Part shown: in pieces, positions 25,083 through 34,900 of the stretch
Layout: each line of letters begins with the position of its first letter
Position numbering within the stretch: the first letter of the stretch is position 1
Source: Bradyrhizobium sp. Ai1a-2
Lineage (GTDB): Bacteria > Pseudomonadota > Alphaproteobacteria > Rhizobiales > Xanthobacteraceae
Assembly: GCF_000426245.1 (NCBI RefSeq)
Contig: NZ_KE384513.1
Coordinates: 9,241 to 73,240, forward strand
Direction of reading: 5' to 3'
Length of the DNA: 64,000 bases
The notes under the pieces: model-generated
What the model was told of the DNA's origin: nothing
The model's database searches: none
Seen by the model: only the letters and a program-made list of their open reading frames with translations
Program-made: the position numbers and the translations under genes

Positions 25083-26066
25083 ATGCCGACAAGCGGGATG
25101 CTTTCGCGGCGCCTGACCCTCGCCATCCTGGCCACGGCCTGCGCGCCGGTCGGACGAGGCTGGGCGCAGGGCGGATCGCGGCAGATCATTCGGTTCATAG
25201 TGCCATTCACGGCGGGCACCGGGCCTGATTTGCTCGCGCGTATCCTCGGAGATGAATTGCGGCAGCGCTGGAACGAGCCGGTGATTACCGAGAATAAGCC
25301 TGGGGCAAGCGGAAACATCGGCACGCAGGCGGCCGCGCGCGCCGATCCGGATGGCCAAACCCTGCTGGTAACCGTCAACACGTTCGTTATGAATGCGAGT
25401 CTCTATCGCTCGATCCCATACGATCCAGCGAAAAGCTTCTTGCCGATCATAGAGATCGCTACGGGGGCTCTTGGCCTCGTGGTGCACCCTTCGCTTAATG
25501 TCAACAGCGTGCAGGAGCTGATCGCATTGGCTCGCAGCAAGCCGGGCGAGATCAACTATGCGTCCCCGGGCAGAGGAACACCGCAACATCTCGCCATGGA
25601 GCTTTTTAAACTCACGGCACAGATCAATCTAACTCACATTCCATACTCAGGCTCCGCCGGTGCGGTGAATGACGTGTTGGGAGGGCATGTCGCGGCCATG
25701 TTCCTCCCGATCCACACCGCTCTCCCGCTCGCTGAGCAGCAACAAATCCGCATCCTCGCCGTCGGCAGCAAAGTTCGGGCGCGGCAGGCGCCTCAGGTGC
25801 CGACCACGGTTGAATTGGGGATGACGGATTTCGACGTGGATTTATGGTTTGCGGCCCTGGCTCCGGCTGGCACTTCCAAGGCCATCATCGATCGCTACAA
25901 TGCAGCGTTCAACGAGATACTCGCGCAGCCGAACGTTCAGGCCGTTCTGGAGAAGCAAGGGCTGACTGCGCGAGGGGGAACACCAGAGCAATTGTCAGAG
26001 CTGATCGAAAAAGACCGCTTGCGTTGGGCCAAGATAGTCAAGGATGCCGGCATTACGCCGGACTGA
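25083..26066 (+). CDS. Bug/TctC-family substrate-binding protein
   Basis: 327 residues with a signal region (RRLTLAILATACAPVGRGWAQ, possibly Tat-like given SRR but weak) and the Bug motifs IIRFIVPFTAGTGPDLLARIL, ENKPGASGNIGTQAAARADPDGQTLL and INYASPGRGTPQHLAMELFK. It begins 11 bp after the monooxygenase stop, so it is in the same transcript. It probably captures the aromatic or carboxylic substrate of the monooxygenase in the periplasm. No TctAB permease is present. Confidence 0.92.
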   Translation: MPTSGMLSRRLTLAILATACAPVGRGWAQGGSRQIIRFIVPFTAGTGPDLLARILGDELRQRWNEPVITENKPGASGNIGTQAAARADPDGQTLLVTVNTFVMNASLYRSIPYDPAKSFLPIIEIATGALGLVVHPSLNVNSVQELIALARSKPGEINYASPGRGTPQHLAMELFKLTAQINLTHIPYSGSAGAVNDVLGGHVAAMFLPIHTALPLAEQQQIRILAVGSKVRARQAPQVPTTVELGMTDFDVDLWFAALAPAGTSKAIIDRYNAAFNEILAQPNVQAVLEKQGLTARGGTPEQLSELIEKDRLRWAKIVKDAGITPD

Positions 26067-26090
26067 GCTGACCAAGCGGACCGAGCTTGG

Positions 26091-26115
26091 AGCGTTTTCG
26101 AGCGAAGTGGACAAC
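26091..26115. repeat. Short copy of the 2293-2317 repeat
   Basis: AGCGTTTTCGAGCGAAGTGG continues as ACAAC and is the reverse complement of bases near 2293-2317, except for the last positions. It lies between convergent gene ends. It is one end of a longer dispersed repeat whose fuller form is at 2220-2319. Confidence 0.65.
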
Positions 26116-26137
26116 GGGTCTCCACCAACACCTCGGC

Positions 26138-26734
26138 TCAGGCCGGGCGCTTGTACTTCTTCAGCTGGAACGCAAGCGCGATGTAGACGCAACCCGCGAG
26201 GATCGCGAACGAACCGATCAGCCAGAGAACTGCCAGCGCGCCCGCGCCGGGTTGAGCAAACAGAACAACGCCAAAGGCAATCGACAGCAGGCCACTCAGA
26301 CCGAGCAGCCACTCGCCCTCGATTTCCTTGCGAAGCCGGATCGCGCCCCAGATCTGCAGCGCACCGATGACAATCGCCCAACTGGCGATGAACATGAGCA
26401 AAACGAGCGCGGTCATGCCTGGCCAAACGAAAGCCAGTAGACCGGCGAGAATGCCCGCGATGCCGACGACGGCAAGCCACCATCGCGGTGCGATCTCGCC
26501 GCCTCTGCTGGCAATCGCTGCCCACAGGGCCAAGACTCCGTCCGCGATCGCGTAGATGCCCCACATGAAAATCAGTGTCAGCAGGGTGAGGCCTGGCCAA
26601 ATAAAGGCCAGAACTCCGAAGGCGATCGCAGCGACGCCTCGCAGCAGCAGCAGCCACCAATTTTCTGCGAGTTCGCGCAACGCGAGCCCGAGGAATGGAG
26701 ACCCTCGGCTGGGTTGAATGTGTGTGTCGGACAT
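26138..26734 (-). CDS. HdeD-family membrane protein
   Basis: 198 residues with about six hydrophobic spans. Repeated units such as LLRGVAAIAFGVLAFIWPG and VVGIAGILAGLLAFVWPG show the internal duplication of the HdeD family (DUF308), linked with acid resistance in E. coli. N-terminus MSDTHIQPSRGSP is cytoplasmic, C-terminus ends in a basic tail KKYKRP. ATG at 26734 with GGGAGGAA upstream. Function here is not known beyond a likely stress role. Confidence 0.9.
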   Translation of the reverse strand: MSDTHIQPSRGSPFLGLALRELAENWWLLLLRGVAAIAFGVLAFIWPGLTLLTLIFMWGIYAIADGVLALWAAIASRGGEIAPRWWLAVVGIAGILAGLLAFVWPGMTALVLLMFIASWAIVIGALQIWGAIRLRKEIEGEWLLGLSGLLSIAFGVVLFAQPGAGALAVLWLIGSFAILAGCVYIALAFQLKKYKRPA

Positions 26735-27114
26735 TGAGTTCCTCCCGAATTTGAATTCCCCCTTGCATTCAGCATCCCGGCACTGCTGTAGGTCGTTGCA
26801 AAGACATGATTGGCCTGGAGACCGTTGATCCGGCCGCCTGCGCGCGCAAAACAGGCGGCACAGCTAGTGCTATGCTCGCAACCACCAGAATATGCATCGA
26901 ATTCGTGGCGACGCTCCATCGAAGTGGAGACCGCCCGGTTATTTATCCGCTTGTGCTTTACCGAACCTGAGCCAAGCTGGCGCCCGACATTTGGTCAGAG
27001 ATACAGTCCCTCCGCCAGCCCATTGGCCTAGCGCGATCTTTGGACTTACAACGCATGACGCTAACCGAACGAAGTATACGCCAACCATCAGTTCTCCGCA
27101 ACGCGCAACGTCCA
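26735..27114. other. Divergent intergenic region HdeD / TorF porin
   Basis: 380 bp with no credible gene. The first 60 codons of the longer reading into the porin gene (27040-27114) might be coding if an upstream TTG or ATG (27055) is used. Promoters for both directions should be here, not located. Confidence 0.4.
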
Positions 27115-28050
27115 ATGCTGACGCCCGGGGATCGGCTCAAAGCTGCCGCCTGCGTTGCTGCAATGTGGTTTGTGCTTCTGGCACCACACGAAGTCCTCGC
27201 GCAAACCTCTAACGACCAGGCCGGAAGTTCGGTCTCGCTTGGTGCGCGTCGCGGATTGGCAACGGAGCGAACGCAAGGCGTGGCAGCGGACGACACGACC
27301 GAGCAAAGGTTCGCTTATACATTCGCGGCCGGCATGGCATCAGATTACATCTATCGGGGAGTTACGCTTTCGGCCCACCAACCCGCTGTTGGCGCGGCAT
27401 TCGAAGCAAGGTTCGGCTCGTTCTATGCCGGTTCGACCGTCACGAGCGTGAAATTACCGAGCGAACCGGCGGCCGAACTGTCATTCACCAGTGGTTTTCG
27501 ACCTAGCTTGTCCGGTTTCGATTTCGATATTGGCGTAACCTACTTCTTGTATCCCGGTGAAGTAGGCGGCATTGATACCGACTATTTTGAGTTCGTGGGC
27601 CGTGTAGACAGAAAACTTACGGACACGGTGCGCGTCGCGGCAGGCTTTGCGTACTCGCCCAATGTCTCGAACACGGGAGCCTGGAGCAAATACGCCGCAG
27701 CCGGGATCGGCATCGAGCTTCCAAAGCTAGGCCTGTTGCCCGACGTGACAGCGTCCTTCACGACAAGCGCAGGTTATCTCTGGTTCGGAAATCAGTCAGC
27801 AGCTCTAGGCGGATTTGCTCTCCCCGCCTATGCGACCTTCAACGCCGGTGTCACATTCAAACGCAATCACTTCAACTTCGACCTCCGCTACTACGACACG
27901 AGTCTTTCAAGGGAGAACTGCTTCGTATTTACAGGCGATCCAGGCGCCCGACCCGGAGGACGCATTGACCCCGTGACCAATCCCGAGGGCTTGACATCGT
28001 CTTGGTGTCGTTCCGCCGTGGTCGGGAAAGTCTGGTTTGCGCTCGACTAA
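27115..28050 (+). CDS. TorF-family outer-membrane porin
   Basis: 311 residues from the chosen ATG. Signal peptide: LKAAACVAAMWFVLLAPHEVLA-QTS. The mature protein is a TorF/gcw_chp-type beta barrel: FAAGMASDYIYRGVTLSAHQPAVGA (family hallmark SDYxxRG), repeated amphipathic strands, FDIGVTYFLYPG, and a C-terminal VVGKVWFALD strand ending in an acidic residue. Start is uncertain: ATG at 27055 would add 20 residues and neither has a good ribosome site. Probably an outer-membrane channel of unknown specificity. Confidence 0.88.
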   Translation: MLTPGDRLKAAACVAAMWFVLLAPHEVLAQTSNDQAGSSVSLGARRGLATERTQGVAADDTTEQRFAYTFAAGMASDYIYRGVTLSAHQPAVGAAFEARFGSFYAGSTVTSVKLPSEPAAELSFTSGFRPSLSGFDFDIGVTYFLYPGEVGGIDTDYFEFVGRVDRKLTDTVRVAAGFAYSPNVSNTGAWSKYAAAGIGIELPKLGLLPDVTASFTTSAGYLWFGNQSAALGGFALPAYATFNAGVTFKRNHFNFDLRYYDTSLSRENCFVFTGDPGARPGGRIDPVTNPEGLTSSWCRSAVVGKVWFALD

Positions 28051-28366
28051 AACCAATGCCCGATGATGCCAGCTTATGGCCCATTGCGTTGCCGCTGGCA
28101 CGTCAGGTCTTGCGCCGCTTTCCGAGCCAAGCCGAAATCCGCAAGCGCGATCCGGTGGCCGCATCCGTTTCCGCCAACAAGAGGCTGAACGAATTGGCTT
28201 CTTAGGTCTGGATCACTGCTACATAGTTGGTCGCTGTCATACTACTAATGTATGATCCGCTCCGTGCGGTGAACTCCCGTTTACATGCCATTTGCATACG
28301 AACTCAATTGTGAGCATGCGCTTTTTATCGGCCGTGAGGGCTCAAGCCATGACGAAGGACTTTCCG

Positions 28367-28630
28367 ATGCGCATCATGACAGATGTGCTCATAATCCTAG
28401 TATCTGTAGCGACAATCACGATTGCGGCGATATCCCTGGGCGAGCCCATTCGAGCCGGCATCGCTGCTTCTATTCCAACCCCATTCGATCTTGCGATGGA
28501 AACGACACTCGCAACCGCCCAACCGAGCAAGGTGAACCTTGCCCACGCGCAACCGACATGCCGACTTCGTTCCGCTCCATTGCAATGGAACGTAGACTGG
28601 CTTTTCGGGCCGCCTGTCGATCGCGGTTGA
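28367..28630 (+). CDS. Possible small membrane protein
   Basis: 87 residues starting MRIMTDVLIILVSVATITIAAISLG, a single good membrane helix or signal anchor, followed by a Pro/Ala/Thr-rich tail without a recognised fold. AAGGA lies eight bases before the ATG at 28367. I do not recognise a family and codon use in the tail is not clearly coding, so this may be spurious. It lies alone between the porin gene and a repeat. Confidence 0.35.
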   Translation: MRIMTDVLIILVSVATITIAAISLGEPIRAGIAASIPTPFDLAMETTLATAQPSKVNLAHAQPTCRLRSAPLQWNVDWLFGPPVDRG

Positions 28631-28740
28631 TGAGAGTTCGTGAAGCAGCAGTGGCGTCGCCAGGCATCGCCATTTAGCGCCCCAGCTGAAACCAGGACCT
28701 AATGGGGCCCGCCCTGAGACGGGGGGGCCTACTCTATTTG

Positions 28741-28862
28741 ACTTCGACGCTCCGCGAGCGCCACGCTCGTCAGTCGTGACACCCTCGCCCACCGCATCTC
28801 GCCACAATGCTCGTGACGATCGCGAGCCGCCCCTGATTCGCGCTGAGACGCGCCGATTCACA
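28741..28862. repeat. Dispersed structured repeat, partial copy C
   Basis: Matches the middle of copies A and B: the core GCTCGTCAGT, ACCGCATCTCGCCACAATGC and TCGTGACGATCGCGAGCCGC are shared with a few changes. The 5-prime and 3-prime hairpin parts are missing. It sits just upstream of the DUF4239 gene and creates an artificial upstream extension of that frame. Confidence 0.8.
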
Positions 28863-28928
28863 CGCTCATTCGCCTGGTCTCATGAACGGGTCTTTGGACA
28901 GGCCCGCACAATCGGAGCTAGGATCGGC

Positions 28929-29720
28929 ATGTTCGTCGACATGGGGGCATCCGCAAATATGATGAATCTATTGATTTCGTTGCTTGTGTTCGCGCTGATA
29001 TTTGGCGGCGCCCTGGCTGGGATGGCCGTTCGGCCGTTGCTATCCGAACATCACTTGCAGTCGGACTCCAAGGATGTCGTAAAACTGACCGCGGGCCTGA
29101 TTGGTACACTGACCGCACTCGTGCTGGGCCTGTTGATCGCATCCGCAAAAACCACGTTCGACCAGAAAGCAAGCCAGGTCAGGCAGCTGACCGCAACGAT
29201 CATCCTTCTGGACGATCTGACTACGCAATATGGAACGGAAGCAACCGCTGTCCGAAAGCTCCTGCGGGAGAGCATACCACCGATGGCTGATCGCATTTGG
29301 CACGAGCAAGTGAACTCAACCGGGAAACCCGCGCGCTTCGAGTCCAGCGTGGAGGCGTGGGCATTCTACGATGAACTCGAACGGCTATCGCCGAACAACG
29401 ATATGCAACGTTCCCTGCAGGCTCGTGCTATCGCGGCTTTCACGGAAGGCGCGCAGATGCGACTGCGGTTGTTTACGCAGGCCGGCAGGTCAATTCCGAC
29501 GCCTTTTCTGATCATCATGGTATTTTGGCTGAGCGCGATCTTTGTGAGCGCCACCCTGTTTGTGCGGGCGAATGTGGTCGTCACCATCGCACTATTTGTG
29601 TGCGCGCTGTCGTTTGCCGGCGCGATCTTTCTGGTTTTGGAGCTGGATGACCCCTTCACGGGACTGATGGGGATTTCGAGTTCGATACTGCGGAGTGCGC
29701 TTCCGCCGCTGCACTCGTAA
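28929..29720 (+). CDS. DUF4239 (bestrophin-like domain) membrane protein
   Basis: 263 residues. One or two N-terminal membrane helices (LLISLLVFALIFGGALAGMAV and LTAGLIGTLTALVLGLLIASAK), a soluble middle with GTEATAVRKLLRE, and two C-terminal helices (FLIIMVFWLSAIFVSATLF, VVTIALFVCALSFAGAIFLVLEL) ending GLMGISSSILRSALPPL, the usual DUF4239 tail. ATG at 28929 has AGGA upstream; longer frames run into the repeat at 28741-28862. Function of the family is unknown. A strong terminator follows. Confidence 0.88.
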   Translation: MFVDMGASANMMNLLISLLVFALIFGGALAGMAVRPLLSEHHLQSDSKDVVKLTAGLIGTLTALVLGLLIASAKTTFDQKASQVRQLTATIILLDDLTTQYGTEATAVRKLLRESIPPMADRIWHEQVNSTGKPARFESSVEAWAFYDELERLSPNNDMQRSLQARAIAAFTEGAQMRLRLFTQAGRSIPTPFLIIMVFWLSAIFVSATLFVRANVVVTIALFVCALSFAGAIFLVLELDDPFTGLMGISSSILRSALPPLHS

Positions 29721-29766
29721 GCTCCGGTGGTTGCGATAGACAAAATATCAGCTCTCGGGCATGCAC

Positions 29767-29802
29767 AAAGTCGGCAGCCGATTTCTCGGCCGCCGACTTT
29801 TT
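29767..29802. terminator. Rho-independent terminator, bidirectional
   Basis: AAAGTCGGC-A-GCCGA (29767-29781), loop TTTC, then TCGGC-C-GCCGACTTTTT. A GC-rich stem with flanking A-run and T-run serves both converging genes: DUF4239 (ends 29720) and the SDR (ends 29815). Confidence 0.85.
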
Positions 29803-29814
29803 GCATCGAGCATG

Positions 29815-30561
29815 TCAAAGCTGCGATATGCCACCATCGACGACCAGTTCCGATCCGGTCATGAAGGAGGACTCTTCGCTGGCCAGGAACAAGGCCGCCT
29901 TGGCGACTTCCTCTGCTTCGCCGAAACGATGCAGCGGGATCTGATCCTCGATTGTCGCGGCCGCTTCATTGAGTTGCTTTTCGGAAAGCCCGAGCTTGCC
30001 ATGAAACGGAGTGCTGATCGGACCCGGGCTTATGGCATTCACGCGAATGCCACGTGGCGCGAGCTCCGCTCCCAACGACCGCACCAGCGAACGCACCGCT
30101 GCTTTCGTGGCGGACAAGATGGACAGGCCGGGTGAACCTACTTCGTTCAGGAATGATGTCGTCATGACAACGCTTCCACCTTTGGCCAGCAGTGGAGCGA
30201 CCTTCTGAACGGTGAAGAAGACGCCCTTGAAGTTCACGTTGAATTGCGTGTCGACCTGATCTTCCGTGACAGATTCCAATGGGGCCGCTATGCCCATGCC
30301 GGCGTTCGCGAACAGCACGTCGACACGGCCGAACTTCTCGCCAATCTGGCGAACGATATCTTCAATCTCCGCGGACTTGCTCACGTCGCCGCGCAACACG
30401 GTAACGCCGTCCCCGAGTTGACTTGCCGCCGACTGCAACCGGGCAGGATTCTGCCCGACGATGATCACGGTGGCTCCTTCGTCCCGAAACAACCTTGCCG
30501 CTTCGAGCCCGATGCCGGAGGTTCCGCCGGTAATAAGGGCGATCTTGTTCGATAGTTTCAT
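29815..30561 (-). CDS. SDR-family oxidoreductase with altered catalytic motif
   Basis: 248 residues, classical short-chain dehydrogenase fold: cofactor motif ITGGTSGIG (residues 10-18), NAG motif ANAG, and DGG at the C-terminus. The catalytic Ser lies in VVMTTSFLNE, but the YxxxK motif reads LSATK (codon TTG), so the catalytic Tyr is absent while the Lys is kept. ATG at 30561 has AGGAGAG upstream. Divergent from a LysR regulator, which probably controls it. Activity may be altered or the protein may have another role. Confidence 0.9.
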   Translation of the reverse strand: MKLSNKIALITGGTSGIGLEAARLFRDEGATVIIVGQNPARLQSAASQLGDGVTVLRGDVSKSAEIEDIVRQIGEKFGRVDVLFANAGMGIAAPLESVTEDQVDTQFNVNFKGVFFTVQKVAPLLAKGGSVVMTTSFLNEVGSPGLSILSATKAAVRSLVRSLGAELAPRGIRVNAISPGPISTPFHGKLGLSEKQLNEAAATIEDQIPLHRFGEAEEVAKAALFLASEESSFMTGSELVVDGGISQL

Positions 30562-30698
30562 GGTTCTCTCCTGGTCCAAAGGTTTGGGGTTTGTGACCGG
30601 AGCGCGCGTTCCGTTGTCAGCAACATGATCGTTGACCCTCGCTGCCGCAACAGAGATGATCTGTGCGAGCGACACAGAAAAACTTGTTCGGAAACTTC

Positions 30699-31625
30699 AT
30701 GAGGGCTCCCAACCACTTAAACGCACTCCGCGCGTTCGAGGCGGCTGCCCGGCATCTCAGCTACGTTGCGGCAGCAGACGAACTCAACGTGACGCCAGCG
30801 GCGGTCGGAAGCCTCGTGCGGACCCTCGAAGCGGTTGTCGGAGTCGAACTTTTTCATCGCTCGCAGGCAGGTCCCGCACGACTTGTCTTGACCGAAGCCG
30901 CGCAAGCCGCCCTACCCGAGCTTCAAGCCGGATTCGATCACCTGACCGCGGCCTTTGAACGTTTGAAAGCATCGCGCGGGATAATCACGATCAATATGAC
31001 CGTTCCGCCAGCCTTTGCCGACAAGTGGTTACTGCCACGCGTCGAGCGTTTTGCGGCCAATCATCCCCTGTATGACCTGCGCATCGATACCAGCGGCCGG
31101 CTCGTTGATTTTGCGGCGGAGAGAATCGATCTCGGCATTCGATACGGTGGTGGTCGCTGGCCCGGCCTCAAATCGACCTTCCTGTTGCACGACGCATTTT
31201 TTCCAGTCTGTAGTCCAGCATTGCTCGACGGGCCACACCCGCTGCGAGGCCCCGAAGATCTGAAGCATCACACGCTTATCCATGATCGTTCGATGACGTT
31301 TGAAAATGAATTCCCGACATGGCGGAGCTGGCTGCAAGCAGCAGGCTATCCGGAGATGAACTGCGACCGTGGGCTGCAAATCAACGATTCAGCGGCAGCC
31401 TACCAAGCGGCGATGAATGGAAGTGGCGTTGCCCTGGGCAGGACAACACTGGTAGCCCTGGATATGGAGGCGGGCCGCCTTGTTCGTCCTTTCGGCGAAG
31501 CAATAAACTGTGAGCTTGCCTACTATGTTGTCCATCGGCCCGGCGCCGACGGCGACCCAGGAATCGCGGCGTTCAAGGACTGGATCTGCGCTGAAGCGGC
31601 AACTGATCATGCGAAGATCGGCTAG
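30699..31625 (+). CDS. LysR-family regulator (GcvA-like)
   Basis: 308 residues. N-terminal winged helix-turn-helix LNALRAFEAAARHLSYVAAADELNVTPAAVGSLVRTLE with the GcvA-type opening, then the periplasmic-binding-like effector domain (GIITINMTVPPAFADKWLLPRV, IDLGIRYGGG). ATG at 30699 chosen. Divergent from the SDR gene with 137 bp between, so likely its regulator. Confidence 0.93.
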   Translation: MRAPNHLNALRAFEAAARHLSYVAAADELNVTPAAVGSLVRTLEAVVGVELFHRSQAGPARLVLTEAAQAALPELQAGFDHLTAAFERLKASRGIITINMTVPPAFADKWLLPRVERFAANHPLYDLRIDTSGRLVDFAAERIDLGIRYGGGRWPGLKSTFLLHDAFFPVCSPALLDGPHPLRGPEDLKHHTLIHDRSMTFENEFPTWRSWLQAAGYPEMNCDRGLQINDSAAAYQAAMNGSGVALGRTTLVALDMEAGRLVRPFGEAINCELAYYVVHRPGADGDPGIAAFKDWICAEAATDHAKIG

Positions 31626-31987
31626 TGACCCTGAGCCGAAGAACGCTTAAGCACGTCACAGATCACCTGAAGGGCCAGCGATCACCCTCGAAATACCAGG
31701 CGACGGTCGACGAGAGCGCAGTTTCGGACAGACTTGGAGCTGGAGGTCCCCTCCAATTCTCGACAGGTCGCGGCAACGCTGCGTATAGCCGCTTGAGGGT
31801 CACCCATTCAGCCCGCCTGCCCTTTATGAACCTTTAGCCGATGGGCCGAGACGTACTAACAGATGATTGAGCCTGCTGCCCGGCCTCCTCCCCACTTGGG
31901 GACGACGCCGGTCATTATCGGTCTGATCGTGGTCGGAGCATGGTAATTCAGTTCGGCTAGCCGCCAACCAGAGGGTGGGTGGTGCCA
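31626..31987. other. Intergenic region, no gene seen
   Basis: 362 bp between the LysR gene and the cyclase gene. No open frame with family resemblance. It should include the cyclase promoter. No repeat noticed. Confidence 0.4.
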
Positions 31988-34900
31988 ATGCAGCAGATTG
32001 CGGACTGGCTCGAGAAGCTTGGGCTTGGGCAATACGCGAAGCGTTTTGCCGAGAACGGGATCGATATTGGCATCCTGCCCGACCTGAAGGATGAGGACTT
32101 CGACAAGCTTGGAGTCGTGCTCGGCCATCGCCGTAAAATGCTTCGTGCGATCGCCGAACTCGATCAAGCCGAGCTGATCGCCGAGTCGGCGCGTCGCCAC
32201 GACGCCGAGAGACGCCACCTCACCGTGATGTTCTGCGACCTGGTCGGCTCGACCGCGCTCTCGGCGCGCCTCGATCCCGAGGACATGTGGGAGGTGATCA
32301 GAGCCTACCGCGCCGCCTGCGCGAGGGTCATTGCCGCCTATGACGGCATGATCGCCAGGTTCGTCGGCGACGGAATCCTCGCCTATTTCGGCTATCCCCG
32401 CGCACACGAGGACGACGCGGAGCGCGCAGTGCGTGCGGGCCTCGATATCATCGCCGCAATGGGAAAGCTCGAAACCCGCGCGGAAGAACGGGTCGAAGTG
32501 CGGATCGCAATCGCCACCGGGCTTGTGGTGGTCGGCGACCTCATCAGCGGAGGCGCGTCGGAGGAACAGGGGATGGTCGGCGATACGCCGAATGTCGCTG
32601 CCCGGCTCCAGAGCCTGGCGGAGCCCGGCGTGGTCGTGGTGTCTGCTTCGACGCGCCAGCTGCTCGGCGACTTGTTCACTTTTCGCAATCTCGGCGACCG
32701 CAAGGTCAAGGGTATCTCCAATCCCATCGCGGTCTGGGCGGTCGAAGGTGCAGCCGCATCGGAGAGCCGCTTCGAGGCGGTGCGCACGGCGCGCTCGATC
32801 GGCTTTGTCGGCCGCAAGGCAGAAATCGAATTCGTGCTCTCGCGCCAGCAGCTGGCGTGGCAGGGCCAGGGTCAAGTGGTGTTGATTTCCGGTGAGGCCG
32901 GAATCGGCAAATCGCGCCTTGTGGCAACGCTGGCCGAGAGCCTTGAGCTGGGGTCGCATCGCCGGGTGCGCTATCAGTGCTCGCCTTACCATACGAACAG
33001 CGCGCTTCATCCCTTCATCGCTCAGCTCGAGCGGGCCGCCGGCATCACATCACAGGACACGCCCGGGCAAACGCTCGACAAGCTCGAGGCAATGCTGGCG
33101 CTCGGAACGCAGCAGGTGGCCAGCGTGACGCCGCTGATTGCCGCGCTTCTTTCGATCACAACCGGCGAGCGCTATCCGCCGCTCGGCCTCACTCCAGCGC
33201 AGCAGCGGCGACAGACATTCGCTGCACTGCTCGACCAGCTCGAGGGCCTGGCACGGCACCAACCGTTGCTGATCGTCTGCGAGGATATGCATTGGGCCGA
33301 TGCCACGACGCTCGAGCTGTTCGACCTCGCGGTCGATCGGATCCGGGGACTGCCAATCCTCGTGCTCATGACATTCCGGCCCGAATTCGAGCCGCCCTGG
33401 GCGGGCCTTGCCAATGTCAGCCTGCTGCAGCTCGAGCGGCTTGACCGGCAGGACACGCGGGCACTGGTCGAGGAGGTGGCTATCGGTCGACAGGTGCCGC
33501 GCGAAATGATGACGCAGATCATCAACAAGACGGATGGCATCCCGCTCTTCGTTGAGGAATTGACCAAGATGGTGATGGAGTCCGGACTGCTCGTGGAATC
33601 GGCCGGGCGCTATCGCCTCGATAATCCGCTGCCGCCGCTCGCCATTCCCGAGACGCTGCAGGACTCGCTTATGGCGCGGCTTGACCGGCTGGCGCCGGTC
33701 AAGGAGGTTGCCCAGATCGGCGCAGCCATTGGCCGCGACTTCTCATACACGCTGCTGCGATGTGTGGCGGGGCGGGATGAACTGACGCTGAACGCCGCGC
33801 TGGCACAGCTCGAACAGGCCGAACTGCTGTTGCGCCGCGGGACGCCGCCCGAAGCGAGCTATAGCTTCAAGCATGCGCTCGTTCAGGAAGCGGCGTACGA
33901 GAGCTTGCTCAAGAGCCGCCGCCAACTGCTGCACAAGCACATCGGCGATGTGCTTCGCGATCAGTTTCCGAGCATGGCCGAGACCGAGCCGGAAGTCGTG
34001 GCATTCCACTTCACTCAAGCGGGGTTGGGCGGGGTCGCCCTTGAGTGGTGGCGCAAGGCGGGCCAGCAGGCGTTGAAACGCTCGGCCTATTCCGAGGCGA
34101 TCGCACATCTCGGCAAGGCGGTTGCCATTGCCGATGAACTGCCTGATGCGCCCGACCGGGTGATGAGCCGGCTCCATCTTCAAATCGCATATGGCCGCGC
34201 GTTGCGGGGCAGCCTCGGGCACAGCGCTCCCGAGACAGTGGCCGCATGGACGCGCGCCCGACAGTTCGCGTCTGGCATCAATGATCCGGTTGAACTCGCG
34301 CCGATCCATTCGGGCTTGTTCAATGCATGCCTGACTCACGGCGAGATCGCGCCGATGCGGCAGTTGGCGGATGCAATCATTGATGTCGCCGACCGGCGGC
34401 CGGAGTCGCCGGTGGCCGCCGTTGTCGCACACTGGACGAGTGGAGTGACCTGCTGGTTCGGGGGCGAGTACCTGGACGCGAGAATGCATCTTGAGCAGGC
34501 ACTCGCGATCTATGGTGCCGAGCCGGATCCCGCGACGTTCAAGGCGTCCGCGCTCGACCTGCCGTTCGTCGTCATGCGGTTTCTTGCCCTGGTGCTTTGG
34601 CCGCTTGGAGCGATCGATCGCGCGCGTCGGCTCGCCGCGGAAGCGGTGAGCGGTTCAGGAGAACAGCGGGCGCTGGCTCAAGCCAATGCGCTCGTTCACA
34701 GGGCCGTTTTCGACGGACTATGCGGCGGCATGCTGGAGCAGACGGAGACAATCCTGGCCCTGGGTCTGGCTCGCGACCATACGATGCCGTTGTATGTGGC
34801 CGCGGGCACTTACCTGAACGGCCTGGCAAAGTGGCGCGCTGGCGACCGAATGGTTGGGCGCACGGAAATGCGCCGGGGCTGGACGTTGCTGCACGAGAAT

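Noticed and set aside
28056..28205. Small plus-strand frame after the porin gene
   Set aside because: No ribosome site or family pattern; short enough to be chance.
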